NCBI RefSeq assembly: GCF_003352835.1
Contig: NZ_QLVD01000001.1
Span: forward strand, 142,210-206,209
DNA from: Ornithinimicrobium murale
GTDB lineage: Bacteria > Actinomycetota > Actinomycetes > Actinomycetales > Dermatophilaceae
Reading direction: 5' to 3'
Length of the DNA stretch: 64,000 nt
Made by a program: the position numbers and the translations under genes. How positions within the stretch are numbered: the stretch's first letter is position 1; each line of letters starts with the position of its first letter. The notes under the pieces were generated by a model. The model did not search any database, was not told the origin of the DNA, and saw only the letters and a list, made by a program, of their open reading frames with translations. This document shows positions 16,828 through 24,730 of the stretch, piece by piece.

Positions 16828-18174
16828 GTGCCGAACCACCCCGAGGATGACTGGACCCGACCCATTCCGCGCACACCGCGCGGCAACGGCGGCCGCCGTG
16901 ACCCCCGGGACGACTGGCACGAGCCGGCCTACATCGCCGGTCCGGAGGATCAGCCCCCGGGTGGCTACCCGCCCGACGCCGATCAGGGCTATGACGACCG
17001 CACCCGGGAACTGCCCAGCGGGCGCCGGGCCACGGCTGCCGACTACGGCTACACCGGGCACGAGTTCGACGACGAGCAGTGGGTCGAGCAGGAGTATGCC
17101 GAGGAGCCGGCCGGGCGGTCCCGCTCGGGTGCGCGGGAGGTCTCCTCTCGCGGGCGGCCCCCTGGCGACCCCGATGGCCCCCGTGGCCCCGGTGGCCGCC
17201 CACCCCGCCGCCGGAGGAAGCGCTATCGCCTGCGGCGGGTGTTGGCCGTGCTGCTCCTGCTGGTCCTGGCCTATGTGGGGTCGATGATCTGGGCGGTCTC
17301 CAGCATCTGGAACAGCATCGACCGGGTCGACGCCACCCCGACCAACGCGGCCCGTCCGGCAGACGGGGCCGGCAGCAACTTCCTCTTGGTCGGCACCGAC
17401 AGCCGGGAGAACCTGAGCCGCGCGGAGCGCAACGACCTGGTGACCGGCCACGCGGAGGGCGCGCGCGCGGACACGATGATGCTGTTGCACCTGCCCGACT
17501 CCGGGGAACCGATCCTGGTCTCCGTCCCTCGCGACTCCTACGTCGAGATCCCCGGTCAGGGCTCCAACAAGATCAACGCCGCCTACTCGATCGGTGGCCC
17601 GCCGCTCCTGGTCGACACCCTGGAGCAGTCGACAGGGCTGCGGATCGACGGCTACCTGGAGATCGGTTTCGGCGGTTTCGTGGAGGTCGTGTCCACCGTC
17701 GGCGGCGTCGAGATGTGCCTGGACGAGCCCGTGTCGGACGAGAAGACCCGTCTGGACCTGCCGGAGGGGTGTCAGCGGCTCGAGGGCGCGGAAGCCCTCA
17801 ACTACGTCCGGATGCGTTATAGCGACCCGCGTGGCGACCTCGGCCGGGTGGAACGCCAGCGCGAGTTCCTCTCGGCCCTGACCCAGGAGATGGCGACCCC
17901 GGAAACGATGCTGGTGCCGTGGCGGCTCAGGGATGTCGGCACGGCGACCGGCTCGGCCATGGCGTTGGGCGAGGACACCTCGATGTGGGAGACCGGCCGG
18001 ATGGCCCTGGGGATGCGTTCCATCGCGCAGGGCAAGGGGCAGTCGTTGACCGTCCCGATCGGCGACGCCAACTACAGCACGCACGCCGGCTCCAGCGTCC
18101 TGTGGGACGAGGCCGCGGCAGACGCGATGTTCGAGGCGCTGCGCACCGGTCAACCACTCTCCATCGAGCCGTGA
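16828..18174 (+). CDS. LCP (LytR-CpsA-Psr) family cell-wall glycopolymer ligase
   Basis: A 448-residue LCP protein. Residues 1-130 are a long acidic/Pro/Gly-rich cytoplasmic tail ending in RRRRKRYRLRR, with a membrane helix at about 138-158 and then the LCP domain. Conserved: GTDSRENL (189-196), RADTMMLLHL (213-222), SVPRDSYVEI (232-241) and NKINAAYSIGG (248-258), plus NYVRMRYSDPRGDLGRVERQREF. The Arg/Asp set binds the pyrophosphate of lipid-linked substrates. It transfers glycopolymers to peptidoglycan outside the membrane. The start is fixed by TACTCT 6 nt upstream. A methyltransferase gene follows 4 bp later. Confidence 0.92.
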   Translation: MPNHPEDDWTRPIPRTPRGNGGRRDPRDDWHEPAYIAGPEDQPPGGYPPDADQGYDDRTRELPSGRRATAADYGYTGHEFDDEQWVEQEYAEEPAGRSRSGAREVSSRGRPPGDPDGPRGPGGRPPRRRRKRYRLRRVLAVLLLLVLAYVGSMIWAVSSIWNSIDRVDATPTNAARPADGAGSNFLLVGTDSRENLSRAERNDLVTGHAEGARADTMMLLHLPDSGEPILVSVPRDSYVEIPGQGSNKINAAYSIGGPPLLVDTLEQSTGLRIDGYLEIGFGGFVEVVSTVGGVEMCLDEPVSDEKTRLDLPEGCQRLEGAEALNYVRMRYSDPRGDLGRVERQREFLSALTQEMATPETMLVPWRLRDVGTATGSAMALGEDTSMWETGRMALGMRSIAQGKGQSLTVPIGDANYSTHAGSSVLWDEAAADAMFEALRTGQPLSIEP

Positions 18175-18178
18175 GCCC

Positions 18179-19114
18179 GTGACGCGCCGGGTGCTGAACC
18201 GCTGGTGGGTCAAGGCTGCCGCGCAGGGTGTGCTGGCCGCGACACCAGGTGGCGGTGTCCTCGGTGATGCCGTCCGGCGCCGACTGCGTGGGCCTGCTCT
18301 TGCCGAGGACTACTTCCTGTCCAAGTGGCACCACGTGGAACAGCACCTGCGTGCCCTCGGGAACCCTGGTGGTGTTGCGCTGCGACGCACGCGGGCGATC
18401 GAGGTGGGCACGGGCTGGTTCCCGATCGTGCCGCTGGGCCTGGCGGTGCACGGGGGAACCGTCGTGACGATCGACGTCGGCAACCACACAGACCCCCAAC
18501 GGGTCCGCCTGGCGATGCAGGTGCTGAGCGACCTGGCGGCCACCGGTCGCATCCGCGTCGGCTCGGCGGACCGGCTGGCCCTGCTCCGGACCCTGCTCGG
18601 CTCCCCCACAGACACCCCGGCCCCGGACCTGCTCGCGCCCCTGGGGATCACGTTGCGGATCGGTGACGCCCGGGACCTCGCCGGGATGCCCGAGACGCAC
18701 GGCGCAAACCTGTTGGTCTCCAACAACACCCTGGAGCACATCCCCGCAGAGACCATGCGCGGCATCTTCGAGGAGTTCGGACGAGTGGGCTCGGGCGACG
18801 CCCGGATGAGCCACTATGTGGACCTCGCCGACCACTACGCAGGCTACGACCCCCGCATCAGCGAGTTCCATTTCCTCACCCTGAGCCCCCGCCGGTGGCG
18901 GTTGGCCAACAACCGCCTCGGCTACCAGAACCGGCTGCAGCTCAGCGACTATCACCGGCTGCTCGCCGAGACGGGGTGGAGGGTCACCAAGGAGACGCTG
19001 ACGCGGCGTGGGCGCGGCGACCTGGACGAGCTCAGGCTGGTGCATCCCTTCACCACGATGCCGGTCCGGGAGCTGCTGGTCGTCAAGGCACACCTGGTCA
19101 CCCGTCGCGCCTGA
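18179..19114 (+). CDS. Class I SAM-dependent methyltransferase-like protein
   Basis: A 311-residue protein with a Rossmann methyltransferase pattern: motif I region AIEVGTGWFPIVPLGLAVHGG, the acidic end of strand 2 TIDVGNHTD, motif II-like LRIGDARDLAGMP and motif III-like LLVSNNTLEHIP (near 178-190). The SNNTLEHI sequence is typical of Methyltransf_11-like enzymes acting on sugars or small molecules. It directly follows the LCP gene, and GTG is the start with a 4-bp gap. A role in modifying the glycopolymer is plausible but only positional. The substrate is unknown. Confidence 0.72.
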   Translation: MTRRVLNRWWVKAAAQGVLAATPGGGVLGDAVRRRLRGPALAEDYFLSKWHHVEQHLRALGNPGGVALRRTRAIEVGTGWFPIVPLGLAVHGGTVVTIDVGNHTDPQRVRLAMQVLSDLAATGRIRVGSADRLALLRTLLGSPTDTPAPDLLAPLGITLRIGDARDLAGMPETHGANLLVSNNTLEHIPAETMRGIFEEFGRVGSGDARMSHYVDLADHYAGYDPRISEFHFLTLSPRRWRLANNRLGYQNRLQLSDYHRLLAETGWRVTKETLTRRGRGDLDELRLVHPFTTMPVRELLVVKAHLVTRRA

Positions 19115-19196
19115 CGTGCCACGACACGCACCGACCCGGTGGCACGAGCGGCCACAACGCGACACTATGGGCGCACGGAACCCGCAAGGAGACGAT

Positions 19197-20087
19197 ATGA
19201 GTAGTCCCGAAGCCCACCCGGTTGTCGTTGGTTTCGACGGATCGGACCGGGCCACCAAGGCCGTCGAGTTCGCAACGCACATCGCCGAGCATCAGAAGGA
19301 GCCGCTGGTGGTGCTGCACGCCGCTGACCGCATCCGGTTCGTGCAGGATGCCGGCGTCGGGCTCTGGACGCCGAAGGAGGCGCACGAGGCAGCGCTACGC
19401 ATCGCCGAGCGCGGTGCGCAGGTGGCCCGTGACCTGGCCCCCGACCTGGACGTCAGCACCAAGTCCTCCCTGTCCAGCCCCGCTGCGGCGATGGAGGAGA
19501 TCTCCCTGACCGCGCGGATGATCGTCGTCGGCAACAGCGGCCGCGGGCGCGTCGCGGGCATCCTGCTCGGCTCCACGGCCTACCACGTGGCCTCGCTGGC
19601 CCGCTGTCCGGTGACCATCGTCCCCGAGGGCGACCTCCCGGTGCCAGGTCCCGAGCACAAGGTGTCGGTGGCCACGGACGGCTCGCCGAGCGCGGCCCGG
19701 GCGGTGCGCCGGGCGATCGACGTCGCCCAGCGCTACGACGCCCCGCTGGAGGTGATCACCGCGTGGGAGCGGCCCTACCAGGACAACCGCGGCATGCCAC
19801 CACAGGGCTACGCGTCGATGGCCCAGGCGGTGCAGGTGCGCACGGCAGGTGCCGAGACCGTGGCCGAGGAGGCGCGGGCCGAGATCCTGGCCGAGGATCC
19901 GGACCTGACCGTGACGACGGTCGTGGTGGAGGGGCGTCCCGAACAGGCGATCGCCCGGGCTGCTGCGGACTCCTCAGCACTCATCGTGGGCGCGCGGGGC
20001 CGCAGCGAGCTCACCAGTCTGCTGTTGGGATCGACCAGTCGCGGCGTGCTGCACCACGCGAAGTGCCCGGTCCAGATCATCCGTTGA
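19197..20087 (+). CDS. Tandem-domain universal stress protein
   Basis: A 296-residue protein with two UspA domains. Domain 1 (about 1-145) has VVGFDGSD and the ATP-binding motif VGNSGRGRVAGILLGST. Domain 2 (about 150-296) has VATDGSPSA and VGARGRSELTSLLLGST. Both keep the G-2x-G-9x-G-S/T pattern, so both probably bind ATP. AAGGAG precedes the ATG by about 7 nt. Such proteins in mycobacteria respond to hypoxia and dormancy, but no DosR-type palindrome is seen upstream. It is cytoplasmic. selA follows 13 bp later. Confidence 0.92.
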   Translation: MSSPEAHPVVVGFDGSDRATKAVEFATHIAEHQKEPLVVLHAADRIRFVQDAGVGLWTPKEAHEAALRIAERGAQVARDLAPDLDVSTKSSLSSPAAAMEEISLTARMIVVGNSGRGRVAGILLGSTAYHVASLARCPVTIVPEGDLPVPGPEHKVSVATDGSPSAARAVRRAIDVAQRYDAPLEVITAWERPYQDNRGMPPQGYASMAQAVQVRTAGAETVAEEARAEILAEDPDLTVTTVVVEGRPEQAIARAAADSSALIVGARGRSELTSLLLGSTSRGVLHHAKCPVQIIR

Positions 20088-20100
20088 GCGCTTCGGCCCG

Positions 20101-21399
20101 GTGAGCGAGACCGACCCGCGGCGCCGGATCCCGCGCACCGACGAGCTGCTGACTGACCCCCGCCTGTCCGCTGCTGCCGGGGGCCTGTCCCGGTCGAGAG
20201 TGCTGACGGCCGTCCACGCTGCCCAGTCGCTGGCCCGCGAGGGTGCCATCGCTCCCGAGGAGGTGCTTGAGCGGGCCGTCCGGGAGCTTCCGGACCGTGC
20301 CGGGTCCCAGCGGCCGGTGCTCAACGCGACAGGTGTGGTGGTCCACACCAACCTGGGTCGGGCCCCGTTGTCCGACCGTGCGGTGCGGGCTGTGGTCCGG
20401 GCCAGCGGCTACACCGACGTGGAGTATGCCGTGGCGACCGGCCGCCGCGGCCCGCGCGGGGAGGCGGTGCTCACCGAGCTGCGGGCTCGGCTGCCGGAGG
20501 GCCAGGACGCACTCGTGGTCAACAACGGAGCTGCCGCGCTGCTCCTGGCGGTGACCGCTCTGGCCGCCGAAGGGCAGGAGGTTGTCGTCAGCCGCGGTGA
20601 GCTCGTGGAGATCGGCGACGGCTTCCGGCTGCCCGACCTCATGACCTCCACCGGGGCCCGGCTCCGGGAGGTCGGCACGACCAACCGGAGCACCGTGGCC
20701 GACTACCGCGACGCGGTCGGCCCGCAGACCGGCGCGATCATCAAGATCCACCCGAGCAACTTCCGGGTCGAGGGGTTCACCGGCGGCGTCGCGGTTGCGG
20801 ACCTGGCCCCGCTCGGACCCCCGGTGGTGGTGGACATCGGTTCGGGACTGCTCTCCCCCGACGCTGCCCTGCCCGACGAGCCGGACGCCACATCAGCCCT
20901 GCGCGCGGGAGCAGCCCTGGTGACCGCGAGCGGGGACAAGCTTCTCGGTGGCCCGCAGGCGGGGCTGGTCCTCGGCCGGCCAGAGCTGGTGCACCAGCTG
21001 CGGCGCCACCCCCTCGCCCGCGCCCTGCGGGTCGACAAACTGGCACTGGCAGCCCTGGAGGCCACGCTGCAGGACGTGGACGTCCCGGTCACCCGTTATC
21101 GCACGGCGGACCCGGAGACCCTCCGGCTGCGTGCCGAGCTCCTGGCCGAGCGGGTGGGTGGCCGGGTGCGGGCTCATGACGGTGTGGTCGGCGGTGGTGG
21201 AGCCCCCGGGGTCCGGTTGCCCGGCTGGGCGGTCGCCCTCCCGGAGGAGCTGGCCGCGCCCCTGCGCACCGGTGACCCGGCCGTTGTCGGCCGCCTCGAC
21301 TCCGGTGACCTGTTGCTGGACCTGCGGTGTGTGCCACCGGACCACGACGAGACGGTCGCGGCCGCGGTGCTGGCTGCGGTGCAGCGCGCGGGCGGCTGA
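20101..21399 (+). CDS. selA: L-seryl-tRNA(Sec) selenium transferase
   Basis: A 432-residue PLP enzyme that converts Ser-tRNA(Sec) to Sec-tRNA(Sec) using selenophosphate. Seen: an N-terminal tRNA-binding region (RIPRTDELL), LNATGVVVHTNLGRAPLS, VVNNGAAALLLA, RGELVEIGDGFRLPD, KIHPSNFRVEGFTG, DIGSGLL and the PLP-lysine segment ASGDKLLGGPQAG (Lys280). All expected motifs and the usual length are present, so it looks functional. No selB, selD, tRNA(Sec) or Sec-containing gene is visible nearby. The GTG start has no obvious ribosome site. Confidence 0.93.
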   Translation: MSETDPRRRIPRTDELLTDPRLSAAAGGLSRSRVLTAVHAAQSLAREGAIAPEEVLERAVRELPDRAGSQRPVLNATGVVVHTNLGRAPLSDRAVRAVVRASGYTDVEYAVATGRRGPRGEAVLTELRARLPEGQDALVVNNGAAALLLAVTALAAEGQEVVVSRGELVEIGDGFRLPDLMTSTGARLREVGTTNRSTVADYRDAVGPQTGAIIKIHPSNFRVEGFTGGVAVADLAPLGPPVVVDIGSGLLSPDAALPDEPDATSALRAGAALVTASGDKLLGGPQAGLVLGRPELVHQLRRHPLARALRVDKLALAALEATLQDVDVPVTRYRTADPETLRLRAELLAERVGGRVRAHDGVVGGGGAPGVRLPGWAVALPEELAAPLRTGDPAVVGRLDSGDLLLDLRCVPPDHDETVAAAVLAAVQRAGG

Positions 21400-21420
21400 C
21401 CCGGGCTCGGTCGGGGCTGC

Positions 21421-22125
21421 TCAGGCAGGCAGGACGTAGAAGTACATCAATAGGTAGTGCAGGAAGGCCGCCAGCACGACCAGGGCGTGCCAGATCTCGT
21501 GGAACCCGAAGACACCCGGCCACGGGTTGGGGCGTTCGAGCACGAAGATGACGAACCCGAGGCTGTAGACGACTCCACCCGCAGCGGTCAGGAGCAGGGC
21601 TCCCAGGGACAGCTCGCCGGCGAACGCCAGCAGGACGGTCATCCAGCCCAGGGTGATGTAGAGGGTGTTGGTCACCCACTTGGGCAGGTGCGTCCACACT
21701 GAGCGCATCACGATGCCGATGGCCGCGATGCCCCACACGGCACCGAACACGGTCCATCCGTAGGTGGTGCGGAACAGGACGAGCACCAGCGGCGTGACTG
21801 TGCCGGCGATCAGGAAGAACACCGAGGTGTAGTCGAGCGTGCGCAGGACACCGTTGATCCGTGGGCCGAGGTCCAGGCCGTGGTGCAGCGTGCTGCACAG
21901 GAACAGCGTGATCAGGGAGGCTCCATAGATGCTGAAGCTGATGATCTTCCACGGATCCGCCTGCCCGCCGGCCTGGGCGATCAGCAGGGCTGCGCCGACC
22001 AGGGCAAAACAGGTCCCGAACAGGTGGGAGACGGTGTTGAACCGCTCGTCGGTGACATGGACACTGCCGTCCCGACTGCGCGCCGTGCTGTCCACCGACC
22101 CTGCCTCTCGCCTCCACCGTGTCAC
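21421..22125 (-). CDS. Hemolysin III / PAQR family membrane protein
   Basis: A 234-residue seven-helix protein. PAQR motifs are ERFNTVSHLFG (cytoplasmic, before helix 1), LFLCSTLHH (with the S...H of the zinc site), RTLDYTSVFFLIAGTVTP and the C-terminal FGFHEIWHALVVLAAFLHY (two more zinc histidines). Eukaryotic relatives are progestin/adiponectin receptors with hydrolase-like sites. Bacterial YqfA-type members have been linked to membrane stress, and the haemolysin name is historical. The first 20 residues are poorly conserved, so translation may begin later, near VHVTDERF. It converges on selA. Confidence 0.9.
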   Translation of the reverse strand: MTRWRREAGSVDSTARSRDGSVHVTDERFNTVSHLFGTCFALVGAALLIAQAGGQADPWKIISFSIYGASLITLFLCSTLHHGLDLGPRINGVLRTLDYTSVFFLIAGTVTPLVLVLFRTTYGWTVFGAVWGIAAIGIVMRSVWTHLPKWVTNTLYITLGWMTVLLAFAGELSLGALLLTAAGGVVYSLGFVIFVLERPNPWPGVFGFHEIWHALVVLAAFLHYLLMYFYVLPA

Positions 22126-22183
22126 CGGCCCGGGCCGGCGGCCGCGCCATCGCGACAGGGCCTCAGCCTAACGGCGCCTGGGA

Positions 22184-22840
22184 TCAGCCCAACTCGCTGA
22201 CCACCACGATGTGGCCCTCGGCGTCGCCGCGTTCGACCGTGTCGCTGGTGACCAGCACCGTCCGGTGGGTCTGGTCCTGTGGGCCCCACACGACATCCGA
22301 CTGCTGGAGCTCATCCTCGGTCAGCACCTGGGTGCTGACGACGTCGAGCTCCAGGGTGACTCCGTCGGCGAAGGTGATCCGCACCCGCTCCCCCTCGGCG
22401 GCCGAGCCGAGGTCCGCGAAGGCATCCGGCTCGCCGTCGTGCTCGGCGTGCCCCACGATGACCGCTGTGCCGAGCTCACCGGGGCGCACCCGGTCATGGC
22501 CGGTGTACCAGACGGCCTCGCCCGGCTCCGGGTCGATCCGGTTGCTGTTGTTCACGTCCGCCGGTCGCAGCGCGATCGCTGCTTCCCCGGTGGGCAGCTC
22601 CATCTGCACGGCTTGGTCGGCCGCTGCCGGTGGTGGGGCCGCCTCCTCACCACCGGTGACCGCCAGGACCAGCGCGCGGACCCCGAGGACGAGTCCGACG
22701 AGCACGAGCAGCGCCAGGCCGGCCGCCACGATCCTGCGGCGCCGGTAGACAGCACGCTGTCGCGCCGAGATCGGACATCGCGGCGCTGGCGCCGGGCGTT
22801 GCGCCCGGGGTGCTGCGGTGCGAGGAGGGCTGCTGACCAT
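22184..22840 (-). CDS. Class F sortase-like protein with Ser in place of the catalytic Cys
   Basis: A 218-residue protein: cytoplasmic basic tail, one membrane helix (about 37-60), then a sortase-fold domain. The catalytic-histidine region is intact (GTAVIVGHAEHDG, His131). Where class E/F sortases have L-V-T-C, this protein reads VLVTSDTVERGD, with Ser199 encoded by AGC. The following loop also departs from the family, though the final VVV strand remains. Without the cysteine, transpeptidation is not expected. It could be a pseudosortase with a binding role, or a serine variant. No LPxTG-type substrate is in the window. Confidence 0.78.
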   Translation of the reverse strand: MVSSPPRTAAPRAQRPAPAPRCPISARQRAVYRRRRIVAAGLALLVLVGLVLGVRALVLAVTGGEEAAPPPAAADQAVQMELPTGEAAIALRPADVNNSNRIDPEPGEAVWYTGHDRVRPGELGTAVIVGHAEHDGEPDAFADLGSAAEGERVRITFADGVTLELDVVSTQVLTEDELQQSDVVWGPQDQTHRTVLVTSDTVERGDAEGHIVVVSELG

Positions 22841-22930
22841 CTCGTCTCACTCCCGTGGTGACCGGTGTCTGGGCAGCAATCTAGGCACGGAGCGAGCAGG
22901 CCGGGCGCTCCCCCGCCGGTGTGTCGTGAC

Positions 22931-23434
22931 TCAGACCCCACCGGTCGCTCGAGTGACGCTGCCGCGGTGCAGGGCACGCATCACCTCGGTCAGCTCCGGC
23001 GCCGGACCGGCCACGACCGCGTCGGGCACCACCGTGGCGATCGGGAGCGGGGCGACCGGCCCGGCGGGTGCGCCCCACTGTGCGCGCCAGCTCTGCAGCT
23101 CGGCCGAGGACACCGCATAGACGATCCGCCCCAACCCGACCCACCCATGGGCAGCGGCGCACATCGGGCAGTGCTCCCCGGAGGTGTAGACGGTGGCGTC
23201 GGCCCGCTGGTCGGGCGTCAGGTGCTCAGCAGCCCACCTCGCGATCTCGAACTCCGGATGGCGCGTGCGGTCACCGTCGCGGACCCGGTTGCGGTCCTCG
23301 AACAGCACGCTCCCAGCCCCGTCGACCAGGACCGAGCCAAAGGGCTCATCCCCGGCCTCCAGCGCTTCACGCGCGAGCTCCACGCAGCGTGCCAGGTGCC
23401 TCAGGTCGTCCTGGCTGACCGCGACGGGTCTCAC
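22931..23434 (-). CDS. Cytidine/deoxycytidylate deaminase-fold nucleoside deaminase
   Basis: A 167-residue zinc deaminase of the guanine-deaminase/tRNA-adenosine-deaminase group. The zinc and proton-shuttle motif HPEFE places His59 and Glu61, and the second zinc motif EHCPMC gives Cys89 and Cys92. Conserved EPFGSVLVD and YTSGEHCPMCAAA fit small-molecule (guanine or nucleoside) deaminases better than TadA. The start overlaps the upstream acyl-CoA dehydrogenase stop (GTGA). Substrate not determined; a base deaminase would fit the purine salvage genes of this region. Confidence 0.85.
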   Translation of the reverse strand: MRPVAVSQDDLRHLARCVELAREALEAGDEPFGSVLVDGAGSVLFEDRNRVRDGDRTRHPEFEIARWAAEHLTPDQRADATVYTSGEHCPMCAAAHGWVGLGRIVYAVSSAELQSWRAQWGAPAGPVAPLPIATVVPDAVVAGPAPELTEVMRALHRGSVTRATGGV

Positions 23435-24591
23435 CCCTTGAGGAGCTGGCGGGCCATGACGATGCGCTGCACCTGGTTGGTGCCCTCATAGATCTGGGTG
23501 ATCTTGGCGTCCCGCATCATCCGCTCCACCGGGAAGTCCTTGGTGTAGCCGTAGCCACCGAGCAGCTGCACGGCGTCGGTGGTGATCTCCATCGCCACGT
23601 CCGAGGCGTAGCACTTGGCGGCCGCGCCGAAGAAGGGCAGGTCCCCGTCGTTGCGCTCAGACTTGGCCGCGGCGACATAGACCATCTGACGGGCCGCTTC
23701 GAGCTTCATGCCCATGTCGGCGAGCATGAACTGGATGCCCTGGAAGTCCGCGATCTTCTTGCCGAACTGCTGGCGCTCCTTGACATAGCCCAGGGCGAAG
23801 TCCAGCGCGCCCTGAGCGATACCGACCGCCTGCGCCCCGATGGTGACGCGGGTGTGGTCCAGGGTGCGCAGCGCGATCTTCAGGCCCTCGCCCGGTGCAC
23901 CGACCATCCGGTCGCCGGGGATCGAGCAGTCCTGGAAGAGCAGCTCCCGCGTCGGGGAGCCCTTGATGCCGAGCTTCTTCTCCGGCTCACCGAAGGTGAA
24001 TCCCTCGTCGGTCTTCTCGACCACGAAGGCGGTGACGTTGCGACCCCGCTCCCCGTCGGGGTCGGTCACCGCCAGGACCGTGTAGTAGTCCGAGACGCCA
24101 GCATTGGTGATCCACGACTTCTGGCCGTTGAGCAGGAAGGTGCCGTCGGGCTGCTCGATGGCCTTGCACTTCATGCCGGCGGTGTCGCTGCCGGCGCCCG
24201 CCTCGGACAGGCCGTAGGAGAACATCGCCTCGCCGCGCGCGACCGGCGGGAGGTATGTGGCCTTGATCTTCTCGCTGGCGCCCAGGATCAGCGGCATCGT
24301 GCCCAGCTTGTTCACGGCCGGGATGAGCGAGGAGGATGCACAGCCCCGTGCGACCTCCTCGATGACGATGCAGGTCGCGAGTGCGTCCGCCCCCACGCCG
24401 TCGTACTCCTCGGCGATGTGCGGGGCGTGGAAATCCGTGGCGCGCAGCGCGTCCAGGGCCTCCTGCGGGAACCGGCTCTCCTCGTCGACCGCGGCCGCGA
24501 ACGGCGTGATCTTGTGATCGACCACTTCGCGCACCGCTTCACGCAGTGCCTCATGGTCCTCGGAGATGCGGAACAGGTCGAAGTCGCTCAT
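23431..24591 (-). CDS. Acyl-CoA dehydrogenase
   Basis: A 386-residue FAD enzyme of the short/medium-chain family, making trans-2-enoyl-CoA. Seen: FAD-side signature YGLSEAGAGSDTAGMKCKA, WITNAG, the LDHTRVTIGAQAVGIAQGAL helix, RQQFGKKIADFQGIQFMLADM, and the C-terminal QIYEGTNQVQRIVMAR with catalytic Glu369. The position of the base at the C-terminus excludes the isovaleryl/long-chain type. ATG is 6 nt after TAGGCT, suggesting a leaderless mRNA. It is translationally coupled to the deaminase downstream. Confidence 0.94.
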   Translation of the reverse strand: MSDFDLFRISEDHEALREAVREVVDHKITPFAAAVDEESRFPQEALDALRATDFHAPHIAEEYDGVGADALATCIVIEEVARGCASSSLIPAVNKLGTMPLILGASEKIKATYLPPVARGEAMFSYGLSEAGAGSDTAGMKCKAIEQPDGTFLLNGQKSWITNAGVSDYYTVLAVTDPDGERGRNVTAFVVEKTDEGFTFGEPEKKLGIKGSPTRELLFQDCSIPGDRMVGAPGEGLKIALRTLDHTRVTIGAQAVGIAQGALDFALGYVKERQQFGKKIADFQGIQFMLADMGMKLEAARQMVYVAAAKSERNDGDLPFFGAAAKCYASDVAMEITTDAVQLLGGYGYTKDFPVERMMRDAKITQIYEGTNQVQRIVMARQLLKG

Positions 24592-24618
24592 ATTCGCAGC
24601 CTACCTACCCGCCCGGCC

Positions 24619-24723
24619 GACCTCGTCACCTGAGCCAGCGACCTCGTCACCTGAGCCAGCGACCTCGTCACCTGAGCCAGCGACCTCGTCACCTGAGCCA
24701 GCGACCTCGTCGCCTGAGCCAGC
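24619..24723. repeat. Five tandem 21-bp repeats (array A)
   Basis: Five head-to-tail copies of a 21-bp unit starting GACCTCGTCACC; the first four are identical and the fifth has one A-to-G change. The array lies between the acyl-CoA dehydrogenase promoter and the lpdA stop. There are no spacers, so it is not a CRISPR. Near-identity of the copies points to recent expansion. Confidence 0.95.
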
Positions 24724-24730
24724 GGCCGGT

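Noticed and set aside
20101..21399. Hidden tRNA(Sec) gene flanking selA
   Set aside because: The gaps on both sides (13 and 21 bp) are too short, and no cloverleaf was seen in the nearby intergenic DNA.
24619..24723. Tandem array as a CRISPR locus
   Set aside because: Units touch each other with no unique spacers, and no cas genes are near. The same applies to arrays B, C and D.
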